Shown piece after piece: positions 11,644-25,800 of a stretch of DNA of 64,000 bases. Below the pieces are notes generated by a model. It saw only the letters and a list, made by a program, of their open reading frames with translations, was not told the origin of the DNA and did not search any database. Made by a program: the position numbers and the translations under genes. Each line of letters begins with the position of its first letter. Position 1 is the first letter of the stretch. The stretch is from Paramecium pentaurelia (taxonomy: Eukaryota > Ciliophora > Oligohymenophorea > Peniculida > Parameciidae), in the NCBI GenBank assembly GCA_905183005.1, contig CAJJDO010000128.1, forward strand, positions 128,182 through 192,181. Reading direction: 5' to 3'.

Positions 11644-11948
11644 TATGAAATATAATTTAACTAAATCATAGATATTTTCTTCATTTGTGATTCTTCACTT
11701 ATTATATTCTATTCCAATCCATATTTTTATTTTAATAGGAGGATATCTATAACCATTTAAAGTGAACTACTTAAAGATACTATTTTTTCAAAAATATGAC
11801 CATTATTAAATAAAGTAGGTTCATTTTAACAGAAAATATAACACATGTAAAAGTTTAAGGTATGAGTATATATTAGTCAATTATGCAATTTCAGCAGGGA
11901 TACTTTTAAAGGTTAACAATCTACAAAAAGATATTCATTTCTGAAGAA
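10878..11948 (+). repeat. Direct repeat copy 2, 1,071 bp
   Basis: Second copy of the 9806-10876 block. It begins in mid-gene, without start codon or signal peptide, directly after the N, and runs to the real downstream flank (the copy ends before an A-run at 11949). Most simply read as an unmerged assembly overlap. Confidence 0.95.
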
Positions 11949-12590
11949 ATAAAAAAAAAATAATCTTTTCTTTTTCTTTTAATGAATTTTTTGTTAGATA
12001 TGATTATCTTTAATATTCAAAATGAAATATTTACTTAAATCGAGACGTAAAAAAACATAAAGTTCGGTTTCTTAATTAGGAAATTTATTGAAAAGCATGA
12101 ACATAGAACAAATCTTTCAATATCATATTACTCTCTTATTATTTTATAAATGACATCTTTTCTGCGTATGTCTCTTTAGAAATTGTTATTATTTAATAAT
12201 TTCTGTATTGGTTGAGAGTTATATTGAAATTATTTAATGAAGGATTTAAATCACTCCAGAAACATTTTCAATTCGTCAAATTTTGGTTTGGATGTTTTAT
12301 TACCCAAGAAAGTAAATGTCATGATCAATAATTAAGGGTTTAAATAACAAAGCTTTCATCCCAACATCAGACATACCAATGGAATTATGGTTTTCACTAA
12401 AAAGAGCTGAATAATAGTAACTGTGATTCTTTCACATTCTGAATTATAAAGGACTTAAAATTTCCTTTATATTTTTATTAGCTTATTATTCAGTAGGTTT
12501 TAAGCAGTTTTAAAAAATTTCTTATGATACGATAATTACTACTGAAAACAGCTAAAGTTAGGTTTGCTTATTAAATAAAAAAAAAACTTT
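11949..12590. other. Intergenic stretch, nothing recognised
   Basis: AT-rich sequence downstream of the duplicated block. I see no frame with gene-like composition and no structural RNA that I recognise. Confidence 0.4.
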
Positions 12591-12599
12591 GAAAAATTA

Positions 12600-13660
12600 A
12601 AAATTAAATGGGTAAGAAAATCAAAAAGAACTTTTTGTTTATTAGCATCATTTCCATCTTTATAAGCGTTGAAAAATTTCATGAAATTTTCAACCTTCAT
12701 CTAATCAATTTATTCATTTTATCGTAATCAGTGCTGTAAATAGAACTAGTTTTTAAGTTTTTGTTATTGTATGCAGACTTATTTTTTGAATCTAATGTCA
12801 TTTCTGAATTATAACACAATATTTGATAAATTAATTATTAAAACGAATAACTTAAGTTCCCTAATTTAGAAATTGATAAAATTACTTAAGAGCTAATTTT
12901 AATTTCTTCTAAAGAACTCTTTGGATTATCTCTGAAAAATTACTTGATTGCAAATAACTTTATTGCTGCTAATTTTGATTTAGAAAAATGTCTGTTGAAT
13001 GGTTCCAACAATGGAAATGTATTGATTTGACTCCTAAGTCTGCTGCTAATTGTTAACAATTAATCATGAATTCATAGATTTTTTGTCTCTCATGCGGCTA
13101 TATTGAATCAGTCATTATATTAGTGTAAATATGAACACCATCTATTAATTATCTTAAACTCTCTTGTAAAAATTCACTTGGTTGAAAATCAGTAGAAACA
13201 TCTGTAATGTAAGAACAATTTGGCAACATCATTTTGCTTTCACAACCACTTGGAAGCACGTTATATATATACAATCAAAGTCCATCTATTATTTTTGTCC
13301 AAATTTTTATATCTCCTGTTTGAGTATACACTACTTAACCTAATTCAAGTTTTCCCTCTTCATTTAAACGTACTTATTTCCATTCATTTATTACAAACTA
13401 TCCTCCATATTTTCTAATTTTATAAGTTTTAATTATACTTTACAAGATCCTCCATGTTTTATCCCATTTTTAATCTTGTGTTTACCATTATCACTATCGT
13501 GTCTGTATCTTCATTAAAGAGTAGCTTGCTATAACTTAATTTTATTTGGCAAACAGCAAAGGAAACATGAGCAGCAATATTAGGTTATAAACTCGTTTTT
13601 GAGCTTTTTCCAAAATGATCAGAGCCAGTTCAACATTATGTTTTATTACCAATATTAATA
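12600..13660 (-). pseudogene. Degraded gene, frameshifted
   Basis: G+C-richer sequence with gene-like peptides on the minus strand but spread over different frames: GCESKMMLPNCSYITDVSTD and HERQKIYEFMINCQQLAADL in one, FNRHFSKSKLAAIKLFAIKQ in a second, VENFMKFFNAYKDGNDANKQ in a third. One 25-nt intron may lie around 12857-12881, but at least two frame changes (for example near 12680 and 12990) have no GT...AG solution I could find. The helical repeats hint at an armadillo/HEAT-like or other alpha-solenoid protein, but I do not recognise the family. It lies close downstream of the giant gene on the same strand. Either a pseudogene or a gene with unusual introns or indels. Confidence 0.45.
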
Positions 13661-13849
13661 TTATTTATTTAAATAACGTTATAATAGCAAAAATTCTTAT
13701 AGAATATAAGAAAAATTAAGATAATTTTGTAAATGATAATGCTAAATTTACAATTTTGATCTTTAGAATTACCTTTATTATTATTATAGTATAAATGATG
13801 AAAATTAATTTTGATTTTTATTGTAAATGAAATATTTTTTCAAAACAAA

Positions 13850-16800
13850 TCAATTTCTTTTATTCTCTTTAATTGCTAAAAACCCATCTTCAACTAAATG
13901 ATCCTCATAATCTTCTAAAGATTTTATTATCCTATTATGATATTATTATTATATACCTTTAACCTCTCATTCTATCAAGTCTTGTATTTAAATCTTAAAT
14001 TAATCTTTACTATTCTGAGATTTATTAATCTTTAGAATTAATCGTCTCATCATTAGTTGCTTAGTCTCTTAATCTACTATTTTCTTCAATTAATTCATTC
14101 ATTCTTTTCAGCAAATCAGGATCAGATTACTAATATTTAAATTAAATATTATACATTAGCTATTGAATTGAAAAATACTAATTCTTTTAATTAGACATTT
14201 CTCTCTATTATGCCAATCAATTTCTCAGTTGCCATTTTTCTATGAATGAATTTATACTGGGTTGATTAAATTGAACTCTTCAACATTTATTCACCTAATT
14301 TTTAACATTATGAAGTTATTAGTACTAACTCAGTGAATCTTAATTTCAAATGTCTACGGAACACTCTTTACAATGTATTGAGTGCTACTTATTGACTATT
14401 CTTTAATAAAATTGATTCCACTTAAGATTTCGCTAATGAATCTCTTACAGGGGTTTATTATAAGAAACTTGAATGTGATGGTTAGAATGAACTTGCATCA
14501 GTAATTCCTCTTCCAAAATGTTCAATATTAGTAAATGCTCTTTATCTAACTCTGTCATATGCCTTTAATAAATTATTTATCAACTTTTTGCATTTAACTA
14601 TTTATAAAGTATTCAAGCTGACTGCTCTTTAAGTAGTTGCATTGTCTCTCATTCTCCAAAAAGCGATTTAAGGAGTGATTCTTGTATTCTTTGCAATCAT
14701 TTCAGCTACTCTCTAGAACCATTAATTTTATAGTTTAGGTCCTCTCCAAATATTCAATGCTTCTTTCATTAATTCTCTATCCTGCTTCATACTGAATAGA
14801 AGTAATTTTTAAATTGCATTAAATACTGAGATCATATTCTTCTTAACAGCTCTAATATTCCATCTTTAGAAATATATTCTTAATTTTATTTAGGCAAAAT
14901 TTTAGAATAATAAAATTGCCTCTCTCTTCAATCTAATTTCTCTTTCTTAAGCAGACTCCTTTTTATTTGTCAAATTTGATGATAAGCGTTTCCATTCCAC
15001 AAAAGCAACATTTAGCTAGTTCATTTTATGTTAGTAGAATAATTGAATTGCAAGTTTCTTCTTATCTGATATATTAAAAGCTTCAGCCGCTCTGCTAAAT
15101 TCAACAATTTTGTACCATTTTAAAAATGCTTTCTTTTAAGCGCTCATACAATTATATAACATTTTATTTACAGCGTACTTTTATTTTGCCTATCCATCAA
15201 GATAAATATTTTATAATTGATTGAAAGTTGTTTTTCTCACCATGTGAATTTTGAATCGATTAAGAGATTTTTCAAAGACACTCGCTTTCATTAGATCTAA
15301 TTCTTTATTTTCAGGTAAAGCTTTCCATTTTTAGAAGGAAACCTCAATTTACCCTACTAAAGTATGCAATAATTAAATTTATATTTTTTTTATTAAAGCT
15401 TATTTTTATCTTGCCTATTCAAACTTTCTTAAAATATCTCTTAATTTGCCTTGATCATTTGTTCTTAAATTTCTATGGAGAGCAAATAATAACAACTTTT
15501 TCTTTTCATCATCAAGTTAAGATTAAATTTTAGATTACTTGGCTTAATTATTCCAATGGACAAAAGCCCATCTTAAAGAATTGTTGTAATTCATTAACAT
15601 TTTATTCAAAACACTTTCTTATTTTTTATTAGGCTTAAATATTGTTTAGACATGTCCTGCTAACGTAAGAGCAAGAGTTTAAAATAGATTTGTTGTATAT
15701 TTACATGTTTCTATTGATTTATGTAATTTATTAATGTCTCGCCAATATAAAAATAATCTTTTATTTTAGCCCATAGCAAGAGTAAATAATTTCCTGAGGC
15801 AATATAACTTTTTGCTATTGCCATCTTGATATACATCTTTTAATGGTTCTAAGGATGCCTTAAGTCTGCCTCTGAACAGTAAATCTAATGTTCTCTCAAA
15901 TTTTCTTGCATTCTTTAATTATTCAGTGTTGACTGGTTCAGGTAAATTCTTCCATTTTTAGAAAGCCACAATAGCACCTCCAAATTATGTTGCAAACAAT
16001 TTAGCAAAGAATCTATCTTGAACGGCAGTGACGCTTGAATTTCTTTTGAATTTAGCAAGTATTGCCCTCAATTTTGCAAAGTCATTATTCTTTGAGAAAT
16101 TATTGATAGCTTCTAATAACAATTTCTTCTTCTCTTCATTCATAGCTCCCTATAATTTCAACAATTTTCCATCATTATACCATTTCATAAAGAAATATCT
16201 TAAGTTGCTATCAAAATTACCAATAAGTCTAAGCAATGCTTTTTCTTTCTTTTATGATTCTTCATCTGGTTTCAAAGGTGCAATGTTATTCTTGATATGT
16301 AAACCTATAAATCCAAACAATCCTATGACGCATTTGCATCTTTCTACTTCCTTAATTAAACCAACATTCTTGTTCCATTAGTCCAATGCTCTTTATTATT
16401 CTGATTCCTGTGTCTTGATCATTAAAATTATGGCTCTCTTCTTTAAAGCTTGTGCATCATCATAAACTTCTTAAAGAGGGTTCCAGGTTCTCTTCCTCCA
16501 TATATGAAGAGCAAATTTATTTAATTATGCTTCAAATTTGCTTGCTTTAATTAATTCTTCAGCATTAGCCTCAGGAAGATTCTTCCATTTGTTAAATGTA
16601 TCCCAAACTGCTCCTAATTGAGTTTTTAACATTCTTGAGTTAATTTAAAGAATCAGTTTGTCTTTCTTATGAGCTAACGAAAATTTTGCAAGAATTGCTC
16701 TATACAGAGCGAATTTATTGCCATGTTCAAATTATACTAATTATTCTGTCAATTGTTTTTTCTTCTCAACTGTTAAAGCATCTTCAAAGTTCTAATGCAT

Positions 16801-19800
16801 TCTATCCTATTAAGTTTTATTTCTCCACAAGAAGAAAGCTCTGCTTAAGTTTTCAGCTTAACCTTGGAATATCAAATGAAGAGCTTTTTCTTTAGCTTAT
16901 GCTTCTCGAGGATTTTACATGATTGGTTAAACATTTGCAGTTACAATTTAAGCTAAACCAACAAATAAACTTGTAGTTAGTTTGCACAATTCAATTTATT
17001 TAGCTTATCTATTTTATTATGCCCAAAGTAAGAATAATCTTTTATGAGCACTCATACCCTTCTCAAAAATCTTTCTTAAACACATTCTCTTTATATTTTA
17101 AGCATCCATATAATCTTCTTTTAATGGGTCAAATGACACCTTTAAGTGAGTGTGGAAAAGAATATCTAATTTTCTCTCAAATTTTCTTGCATTCTTTAAT
17201 TATTCAGTGTTGACTGGTTCAGGTAAATTCTTCCATTTTTAGAAAGCCACAATAGCACCTCCAAATTATGTTGCAAACAATTTAGCAAAGAATCTATCTT
17301 GAACGGCAGTGACGCTTGAATTTCTTTTGAATTTAGCAAGTATTGCCCTCAATTTTGCAAAGTCATTATTCTTTGAGAAATTATTGATAGCTTCTAATAA
17401 CAATTTCTTCTTCTCTTCATTCATAGCTCCCTATAATTTCAACAATTTTCCATCATTATACCATTTCATAAAGAAATATCTTAAGTTGCTATCAAAATTA
17501 CCAATAAGTCTAAGCAATGCTTTTTCTTTCTTTTATGATTCTTCATCTGGTTTCAAAGGTGCAATGTTATTCTTGATATGTAAACCTATAAATCCAAACA
17601 ATCCTATGACGCATTTGCATCTTTCTACTTCCTTAATTAAACCAACATTCTTGTTCCATTAGTCCAATGCTCTTTATTATTCTGATTCCTGTGTCTTGAT
17701 CATTAAAATTATGGCTCTCTTCTTTAAAGCTTGTGCATCATCATAAACTTCTTAAAGAGGGTTCCAGGTTCTCTTCCTCCATATATGAAGAGCAAATTTA
17801 TTTAATTATGCTTCAAATTTGCTTGCTTTAATTAATTCTTCAGCATTAGCCTCAGGAAGATTCTTCCATTTGTTAAATGTATCCCAAACTGCTCCTAATT
17901 GAGTTTTTAACATTCTTGAGTTAATTTAAAGAATCAGTTTGTCTTTCTTATGAGCTAACGAAAATTTTGCAAGAATTGCTCTATACAGAGCGAATTTATT
18001 GCCATGTTCAAATTATACTAATTATTCTGTCAATTGTTTTTTCTTCTCAACTGTTAAAGCATCTTCAAAGTTCTAATGCATTCTATCCTATTAAGTTTTA
18101 TTTCTCCACAAGAAGAAAGCTCTGCTTAAGTTTTCAGCTTAACCTTGGAATATCAAATGAAGAGCTTTTTCTTTAGCTTATGCTTCTCGAGGATTTTACA
18201 TGATTGGTTAAACATTTGCAGTTACAATTTAAGCTAAACCAACAAATAAACTTGTAGTTAGTTTGCACAATTCAATTTATTTAGCTTATCTATTTTATTA
18301 TGCCCAAAGTAAGAATAATCTTTTATGAGCACTCATACCCTTCTCAAAAATCTTTCTTAAACACATTCTCTTTATATTTTAAGCATCCATATAATCTTCT
18401 TTTAATGGGTCAAATGACACCTTTAAGTGAGTGTGGAAAAGAATATCTAATTTTCTCTCAAATTTTCTTGCATTCTTTAATTATTCAGTGTTGACTGGTT
18501 CAGGTAAATTCTTCCATTTTTAGAAAGCCACAATAGCACCTCCAAATTATGTTGCAAACAATTTAGCAAAGAATCTATCTTGAACGGCAGTGACGCTTGA
18601 ATTTCTTTTGAATTTAGCAAGTATTGCCCTCAATTTTGCAAAGTCATTATTCTTTGAGAAATTATTGATAGCTTCTAATAACAATTTCTTCTTCTCTTCA
18701 TTCATAGCTCCCTATAATTTCAACAATTTTCCATCATTATACCATTTCATAAAGAAATATCTTAAGTTGCTATCAAAATTACCAATAAGTCTAAGCAATG
18801 CTTTTTCTTTCTTTTATGATTCTTCATCTGGTTTCAAAGGTGCAATGTTATTCTTGATATGTAAACCTATAAATCCAAACAATCCTATGACGCATTTGCA
18901 TCTTTCTACTTCCTTAATTAAACCAACATTCTTGTTCCATTAGTCCAATGCTCTTTATTATTCTGATTCCTGTGTCTTGATCATTAAAATTATGGCTCTC
19001 TTCTTTAAAGCTTGTGCATCATCATAAACTTCTTAAAGAGGGTTCCAGGTTCTCTTCCTCCATATATGAAGAGCAAATTTATTTAATTATGCTTCAAATT
19101 TGCTTGCTTTAATTAATTCTTCAGCATTAGCCTCAGGAAGATTCTTCCATTTGTTAAATGTATCCCAAACTGCTCCTAATTGAGTTTTTAACATTCTTGA
19201 GTTAATTTAAAGAATCAGTTTGTCTTTCTTATGAGCTAACGAAAATTTTGCAAGAATTGCTCTATACAGAGCGAATTTATTGCCATGTTCAAATTATACT
19301 AATTATTCTGTCAATTGTTTTTTCTTCTCAACTGTTAAAGCATCTTCAAAGTTCTAATGCATTCTATCCTATTAAGTTTTATTTCTCCACAAGAAGAAAG
19401 CTCTGCTTAAGTTTTCAGCTTAACCTTGGAATATCAAATGAAGAGCTTTTTCTTTAGCTTATGCTTCTCGAGGATTTTACATGATTGGTTAAACATTTGC
19501 AGTTACAATTTAAGCTAAACCAACAAATAAACTTGTAGTTAGTTTGCACAATTCAATTTATTTAGCTTATCTATTTTATTATGCCCAAAGTAAGAATAAT
19601 CTTTTATGAGCACTCATACCCTTCTCAAAAATCTTTCTTAAACACATTCTCTTTATATTTTAAGCATCCATATAATCTTCTTTTAATGGGTCAAATGACA
19701 CCTTTAAGTGAGTGTGGAAAAGAATATCTAATTTTCTCTCAAATTTTCTTGCATTCTTTAATTATTCAGTGTTGACTGGTTCAGGTAAATTCTTCCATTT

Positions 19801-22800
19801 TTAGAAAGCCACAATAGCACCTCCAAATTATGTTGCAAACAATTTAGCAAAGAATCTATCTTGAACGGCAGTGACGCTTGAATTTCTTTTGAATTTAGCA
19901 AGTATTGCCCTCAATTTTGCAAAGTCATTATTCTTTGAGAAATTATTGATAGCTTCTAATAACAATTTCTTCTTCTCTTCATTCATAGCTCCCTATAATT
20001 TCAACAATTTTCCATCATTATACCATTTCATAAAGAAATATCTTAAGTTGCTATCAAAATTACCAATAAGTCTAAGCAATGCTTTTTCTTTCTTTTATGA
20101 TTCTTCATCTGGTTTCAAAGGTGCAATGTTATTCTTGATATGTAAACCTATAAATCCAAACAATCCTATGACGCATTTGCATCTTTCTACTTCCTTAATT
20201 AAACCAACATTCTTGTTCCATTAGTCCAATGCTCTTTATTATTCTGATTCCTGTGTCTTGATCATTAAAATTATGGCTCTCTTCTTTAAAGCTTGTGCAT
20301 CATCATAAACTTCTTAAAGAGGGTTCCAGGTTCTCTTCCTCCATATATGAAGAGCAAATTTATTTAATTATGCTTCAAATTTGCTTGCTTTAATTAATTC
20401 TTCAGCATTAGCCTCAGGAAGATTCTTCCATTTGTTAAATGTATCCCAAACTGCTCCTAATTGAGTTTTTAACATTCTTGAGTTAATTTAAAGAATCAGT
20501 TTGTCTTTCTTATGAGCTAACGAAAATTTTGCAAGAATTGCTCTATACAGAGCGAATTTATTGCCATGTTCAAATTATACTAATTATTCTGTCAATTGTT
20601 TTTTCTTCTCAACTGTTAAAGCATCTTCAAAGTTCTAATGCATTCTATCCTATTAAGTTTTATTTCTCCACAAGAAGAAAGCTCTGCTTAAGTTTTCAGC
20701 TTAACCTTGGAATATCAAATGAAGAGCTTTTTCTTTAGCTTATGCTTCTCGAGGATTTTACATGATTGGTTAAACATTTGCAGTTACAATTTAAGCTAAA
20801 CCAACAAATAAACTTGTAGTTAGTTTGCACAATTCAATTTATTTAGCTTATCTATTTTATTATGCCCAAAGTAAGAATAATCTTTTATGAGCACTCATAC
20901 CCTTCTCAAAAATCTTTCTTAAACACATTCTCTTTATATTTTAAGCATCCATATAATCTTCTTTTAATGGGTCAAATGACACCTTTAAGTGAGTGTGGAA
21001 AAGAATATCTAATTTTCTCTCAAATTTTCTTGCATTCTTTAATTATTCAGTGTTGACTGGTTCAGGTAAATTCTTCCATTTTTAGAAAGCCACAATAGCA
21101 CCTCCAAATTATGTTGCAAACAATTTAGCAAAGAATCTATCTTGAACGGCAGTGACGCTTGAATTTCTTTTGAATTTAGCAAGTATTGCCCTCAATTTTG
21201 CAAAGTCATTATTCTTTGAGAAATTATTGATAGCTTCTAATAACAATTTCTTCTTCTCTTCATTCATAGCTCCCTATAATTTCAACAATTTTCCATCATT
21301 ATACCATTTCATAAAGAAATATCTTAAGTTGCTATCAAAATTACCAATAAGTCTAAGCAATGCTTTTTCTTTCTTTTATGATTCTTCATCTGGTTTCAAA
21401 GGTGCAATGTTATTCTTGATATGTAAACCTATAAATCCAAACAATCCTATGACGCATTTGCATCTTTCTACTTCCTTAATTAAACCAACATTCTTGTTCC
21501 ATTAGTCCAATGCTCTTTATTATTCTGATTCCTGTGTCTTGATCATTAAAATTATGGCTCTCTTCTTTAAAGCTTGTGCATCATCATAAACTTCTTAAAG
21601 AGGGTTCCAGGTTCTCTTCCTCCATATATGAAGAGCAAATTTATTTAATTATGCTTCAAATTTGCTTGCTTTAATTAATTCTTCAGCATTAGCCTCAGGA
21701 AGATTCTTCCATTTGTTAAATGTATCCCAAACTGCTCCTAATTGAGTTTTTAACATTCTTGAGTTAATTTAAAGAATCAGTTTGTCTTTCTTATGAGCTA
21801 ACGAAAATTTTGCAAGAATTGCTCTATACAGAGCGAATTTATTGCCATGTTCAAATTATACTAATTATTCTGTCAATTGTTTTTTCTTCTCAACTGTTAA
21901 AGCATCTTCAAAGTTCTAATGCATTCTATCCTATTAAGTTTTATTTCTCCACAAGAAGAAAGCTCTGCTTAAGTTTTCAGCTTAACCTTGGAATATCAAA
22001 TGAAGAGCTTTTTCTTTAGCTTATGCTTCTCGAGGATTTTACATGATTGGTTAAACATTTGCAGTTACAATTTAAGCTAAACCAACAAATAAACTTGTAG
22101 TTAGTTTGCACAATTCAATTTATTTAGCTTATCTATTTTATTATGCCCAAAGTAAGAATAATCTTTTATGAGCACTCATACCCTTCTCAAAAATCTTTCT
22201 TAAACACATTCTCTTTATATTTTAAGCATCCATATAATCTTCTTTTAATGGGTCAAATGACACCTTTAAGTGAGTGTGGAAAAGAATATCTAATTTTCTC
22301 TCAAATTTTCTTGCATTCTTTAATTATTCAGTGTTGACTGGTTCAGGTAAATTCTTCCATTTTTAGAAAGCCACAATAGCACCTCCAAATTATGTTGCAA
22401 ACAATTTAGCAAAGAATCTATCTTGAACGGCAGTGACGCTTGAATTTCTTTTGAATTTAGCAAGTATTGCCCTCAATTTTGCAAAGTCATTATTCTTTGA
22501 GAAATTATTGATAGCTTCTAATAACAATTTCTTCTTCTCTTCATTCATAGCTCCCTATAATTTCAACAATTTTCCATCATTATACCATTTCATAAAGAAA
22601 TATCTTAAGTTGCTATCAAAATTACCAATAAGTCTAAGCAATGCTTTTTCTTTCTTTTATGATTCTTCATCTGGTTTCAAAGGTGCAATGTTATTCTTGA
22701 TATGTAAACCTATAAATCCAAACAATCCTATGACGCATTTGCATCTTTCTACTTCCTTAATTAAACCAACATTCTTGTTCCATTAGTCCAATGCTCTTTA

Positions 22801-25800
22801 TTATTCTGATTCCTGTGTCTTGATCATTAAAATTATGGCTCTCTTCTTTAAAGCTTGTGCATCATCATAAACTTCTTAAAGAGGGTTCCAGGTTCTCTTC
22901 CTCCATATATGAAGAGCAAATTTATTTAATTATGCTTCAAATTTGCTTGCTTTAATTAATTCTTCAGCATTAGCCTCAGGAAGATTCTTCCATTTGTTAA
23001 ATGTATCCCAAACTGCTCCTAATTGAGTTTTTAACATTCTTGAGTTAATTTAAAGAATCAGTTTGTCTTTCTTATGAGCTAACGAAAATTTTGCAAGAAT
23101 TGCTCTATACAGAGCGAATTTATTGCCATGTTCAAATTATACTAATTATTCTGTCAATTGTTTTTTCTTCTCAACTGTTAAAGCATCTTCAAAGTTCTAA
23201 TGCATTCTATCCTATTAAGTTTTATTTCTCCACAAGAAGAAAGCTCTGCTTAAGTTTTCAGCTTAACCTTGGAATATCAAATGAAGAGCTTTTTCTTTAG
23301 CTTATGCTTCTCGAGGATTTTACATGATTGGTTAAACATTTGCAGTTACAATTTAAGCTAAACCAACAAATAAACTTGTAGTTAGTTTGCACAATTCAAT
23401 TTATTTAGCTTATCTATTTTATTATGCCCAAAGTAAGAATAATCTTTTATGAGCACTCATACCCTTCTCAAAAATCTTTCTTAAACACATTCTCTTTATA
23501 TTTTAAGCATCCATATAATCTTCTTTTAATGGGTCAAATGACACCTTTAAGTGAGTGTGGAAAAGAATATCTAATTTTCTCTCAAATTTTCTTGCATTCT
23601 TTAATTATTCAGTGTTGACTGGTTCAGGTAAATTCTTCCATTTTTAGAAAGCCACAATAGCACCTCCAAATTATGTTGCAAACAATTTAGCAAAGAATCT
23701 ATCTTGAACGGCAGTGACGCTTGAATTTCTTTTGAATTTAGCAAGTATTGCCCTCAATTTTGCAAAGTCATTATTCTTTGAGAAATTATTGATAGCTTCT
23801 AATAACAATTTCTTCTTCTCTTCATTCATAGCTCCCTATAATTTCAACAATTTTCCATCATTATACCATTTCATAAAGAAATATCTTAAGTTGCTATCAA
23901 AATTACCAATAAGTCTAAGCAATGCTTTTTCTTTCTTTTATGATTCTTCATCTGGTTTCAAAGGTGCAATGTTATTCTTGATATGTAAACCTATAAATCC
24001 AAACAATCCTATGACGCATTTGCATCTTTCTACTTCCTTAATTAAACCAACATTCTTGTTCCATTAGTCCAATGCTCTTTATTATTCTGATTCCTGTGTC
24101 TTGATCATTAAAATTATGGCTCTCTTCTTTAAAGCTTGTGCATCATCATAAACTTCTTAAAGAGGGTTCCAGGTTCTCTTCCTCCATATATGAAGAGCAA
24201 ATTTATTTAATTATGCTTCAAATTTGCTTGCTTTAATTAATTCTTCAGCATTAGCCTCAGGAAGATTCTTCCATTTGTTAAATGTATCCCAAACTGCTCC
24301 TATTTAAGTTCTTAAAATTCTTGCATTAATTTAAAGAATCAATTTCTCTTTCTTATGAGCTAACGAGAATTTAGCTAAAATAAGTCTAAATAAGTTTAAT
24401 TTATTTCCATTACAGAATCCTTATAACCTATCTATTAATTCCTTTCGTTGTTCAGATTAAATTTCATTCAAAAAATTATTTTTCATTCTATCCTATTAAG
24501 CCCAATTTCTCCATTTAAAGAATGCTCTTAGTAAATTTTCAGTTTACCCTTAGAATATTAAATGTAAGGCTTTTTCTTTAGTTTAAGCTTCACGAGGATT
24601 TTACATGATTGGTTGAACATTGGCAGTGACAATTTAAGCTAAGCCTACAAATAAACTTGTAGTTAATTTGCACAATTCAATTTATTTAGCTTATCTATTT
24701 TATTATGCCCAAAGTAAGAATAATCTTTTATGAGCACTCATACTCTTCTCAAAAATCTTTCTTAAACACATTCTCTTTATATTTTAAGCATCCATATAAT
24801 CTTCTTTTAATGGGTCAAATGACACCTTTAAGTGAGTGTGGAAAAGAATGTCTAATGTTCTCTCAAATTTTCTTGCATTCTTTAATTATTCAGTGTTGAC
24901 TGGTTCAGGTAAATTCTTCCATTTTTAGAAAGCCACAATAGCACCTCCAAATTATGTTGCAAACAATTTAGCAAAGAATCTATCTTGAACAGCAGTGACG
25001 CTTGAATTTCTTTTGAATTTAGCAAGTATTGCCCTCAATTTTGCAAAGTCATTATTCTTTGAGAAATTATTGATAGCTTCTAATAACAATTTCTTCTTCT
25101 CTTCATTCATAGCTCCCTATAATTTCAACAATTTTCCATCATTATACCATTTCATAAAGAAATATCTTAAGTTGCTATCAAAGTTACCAATAAGTCTAAG
25201 CAATGCTTTTTCTTTCTTTTATGATTCTTCATCTGGTTTCAAAGGTGCAATGTTGTTTTTAATATGCAATCCTAAAAATCCAAAAAGATTGATAACAAAT
25301 TTACATTTCTCAACTTCTTTAATTAATTAAACATTTTTGTTCCATTAATCCAATGTTCTTTATTATTCTGATTCTTAAGTTTTTATCATTAGTAAAACTG
25401 CTCTTTTCTTAATAGCCAACGCATCATCGTATGCTTCTTATAATGGATTCCATGTGCATTTTCTTGCCATATGAATTATATATTTATTTAGTGATTTTTC
25501 AAAAACACTTGCTTTAACTTAAAGTTCATTATTATCTTCGGGTAACTACTTCCATCTATTAAATGACAGCCAAACTTAAGATATTGTATTTCTATTTATA
25601 ATTGCTAAAGCTTTTCTTTTGAGATTTTATTCAACAGCATTTTTATTAAATCTTCTTAATACTTCAGTTAACGCATGAAACTTTACTTTAGATCCTGCAT
25701 TTATCCATCCAATCAATTTTTATTTGACTATCTAATCATTTAAAGTAACATTAAGTTAAGAAAACTTATCAAACATTTTCATCTCCCAAGCTTTTCGATG

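Noticed and set aside
10878..11948. A real recent segmental duplication
   Set aside because: The exact identity with a single N at the junction favours an assembly overlap; kept only as a possible alternative.
15891..24302. CRISPR-like or satellite array
   Set aside because: The period is 1,281 bp, without short repeat-spacer structure, and the array is in-frame coding sequence, so it is neither a CRISPR nor a non-coding satellite.
16028..25330. Plus-strand ORFs repeated every 1,281 bp (117, 69 and 64 codons)
   Set aside because: They are antisense shadows of the minus-strand repeat protein, whose frame is open through the whole array with TAA/TAG as Gln and shows consistent Trp-centred motifs.
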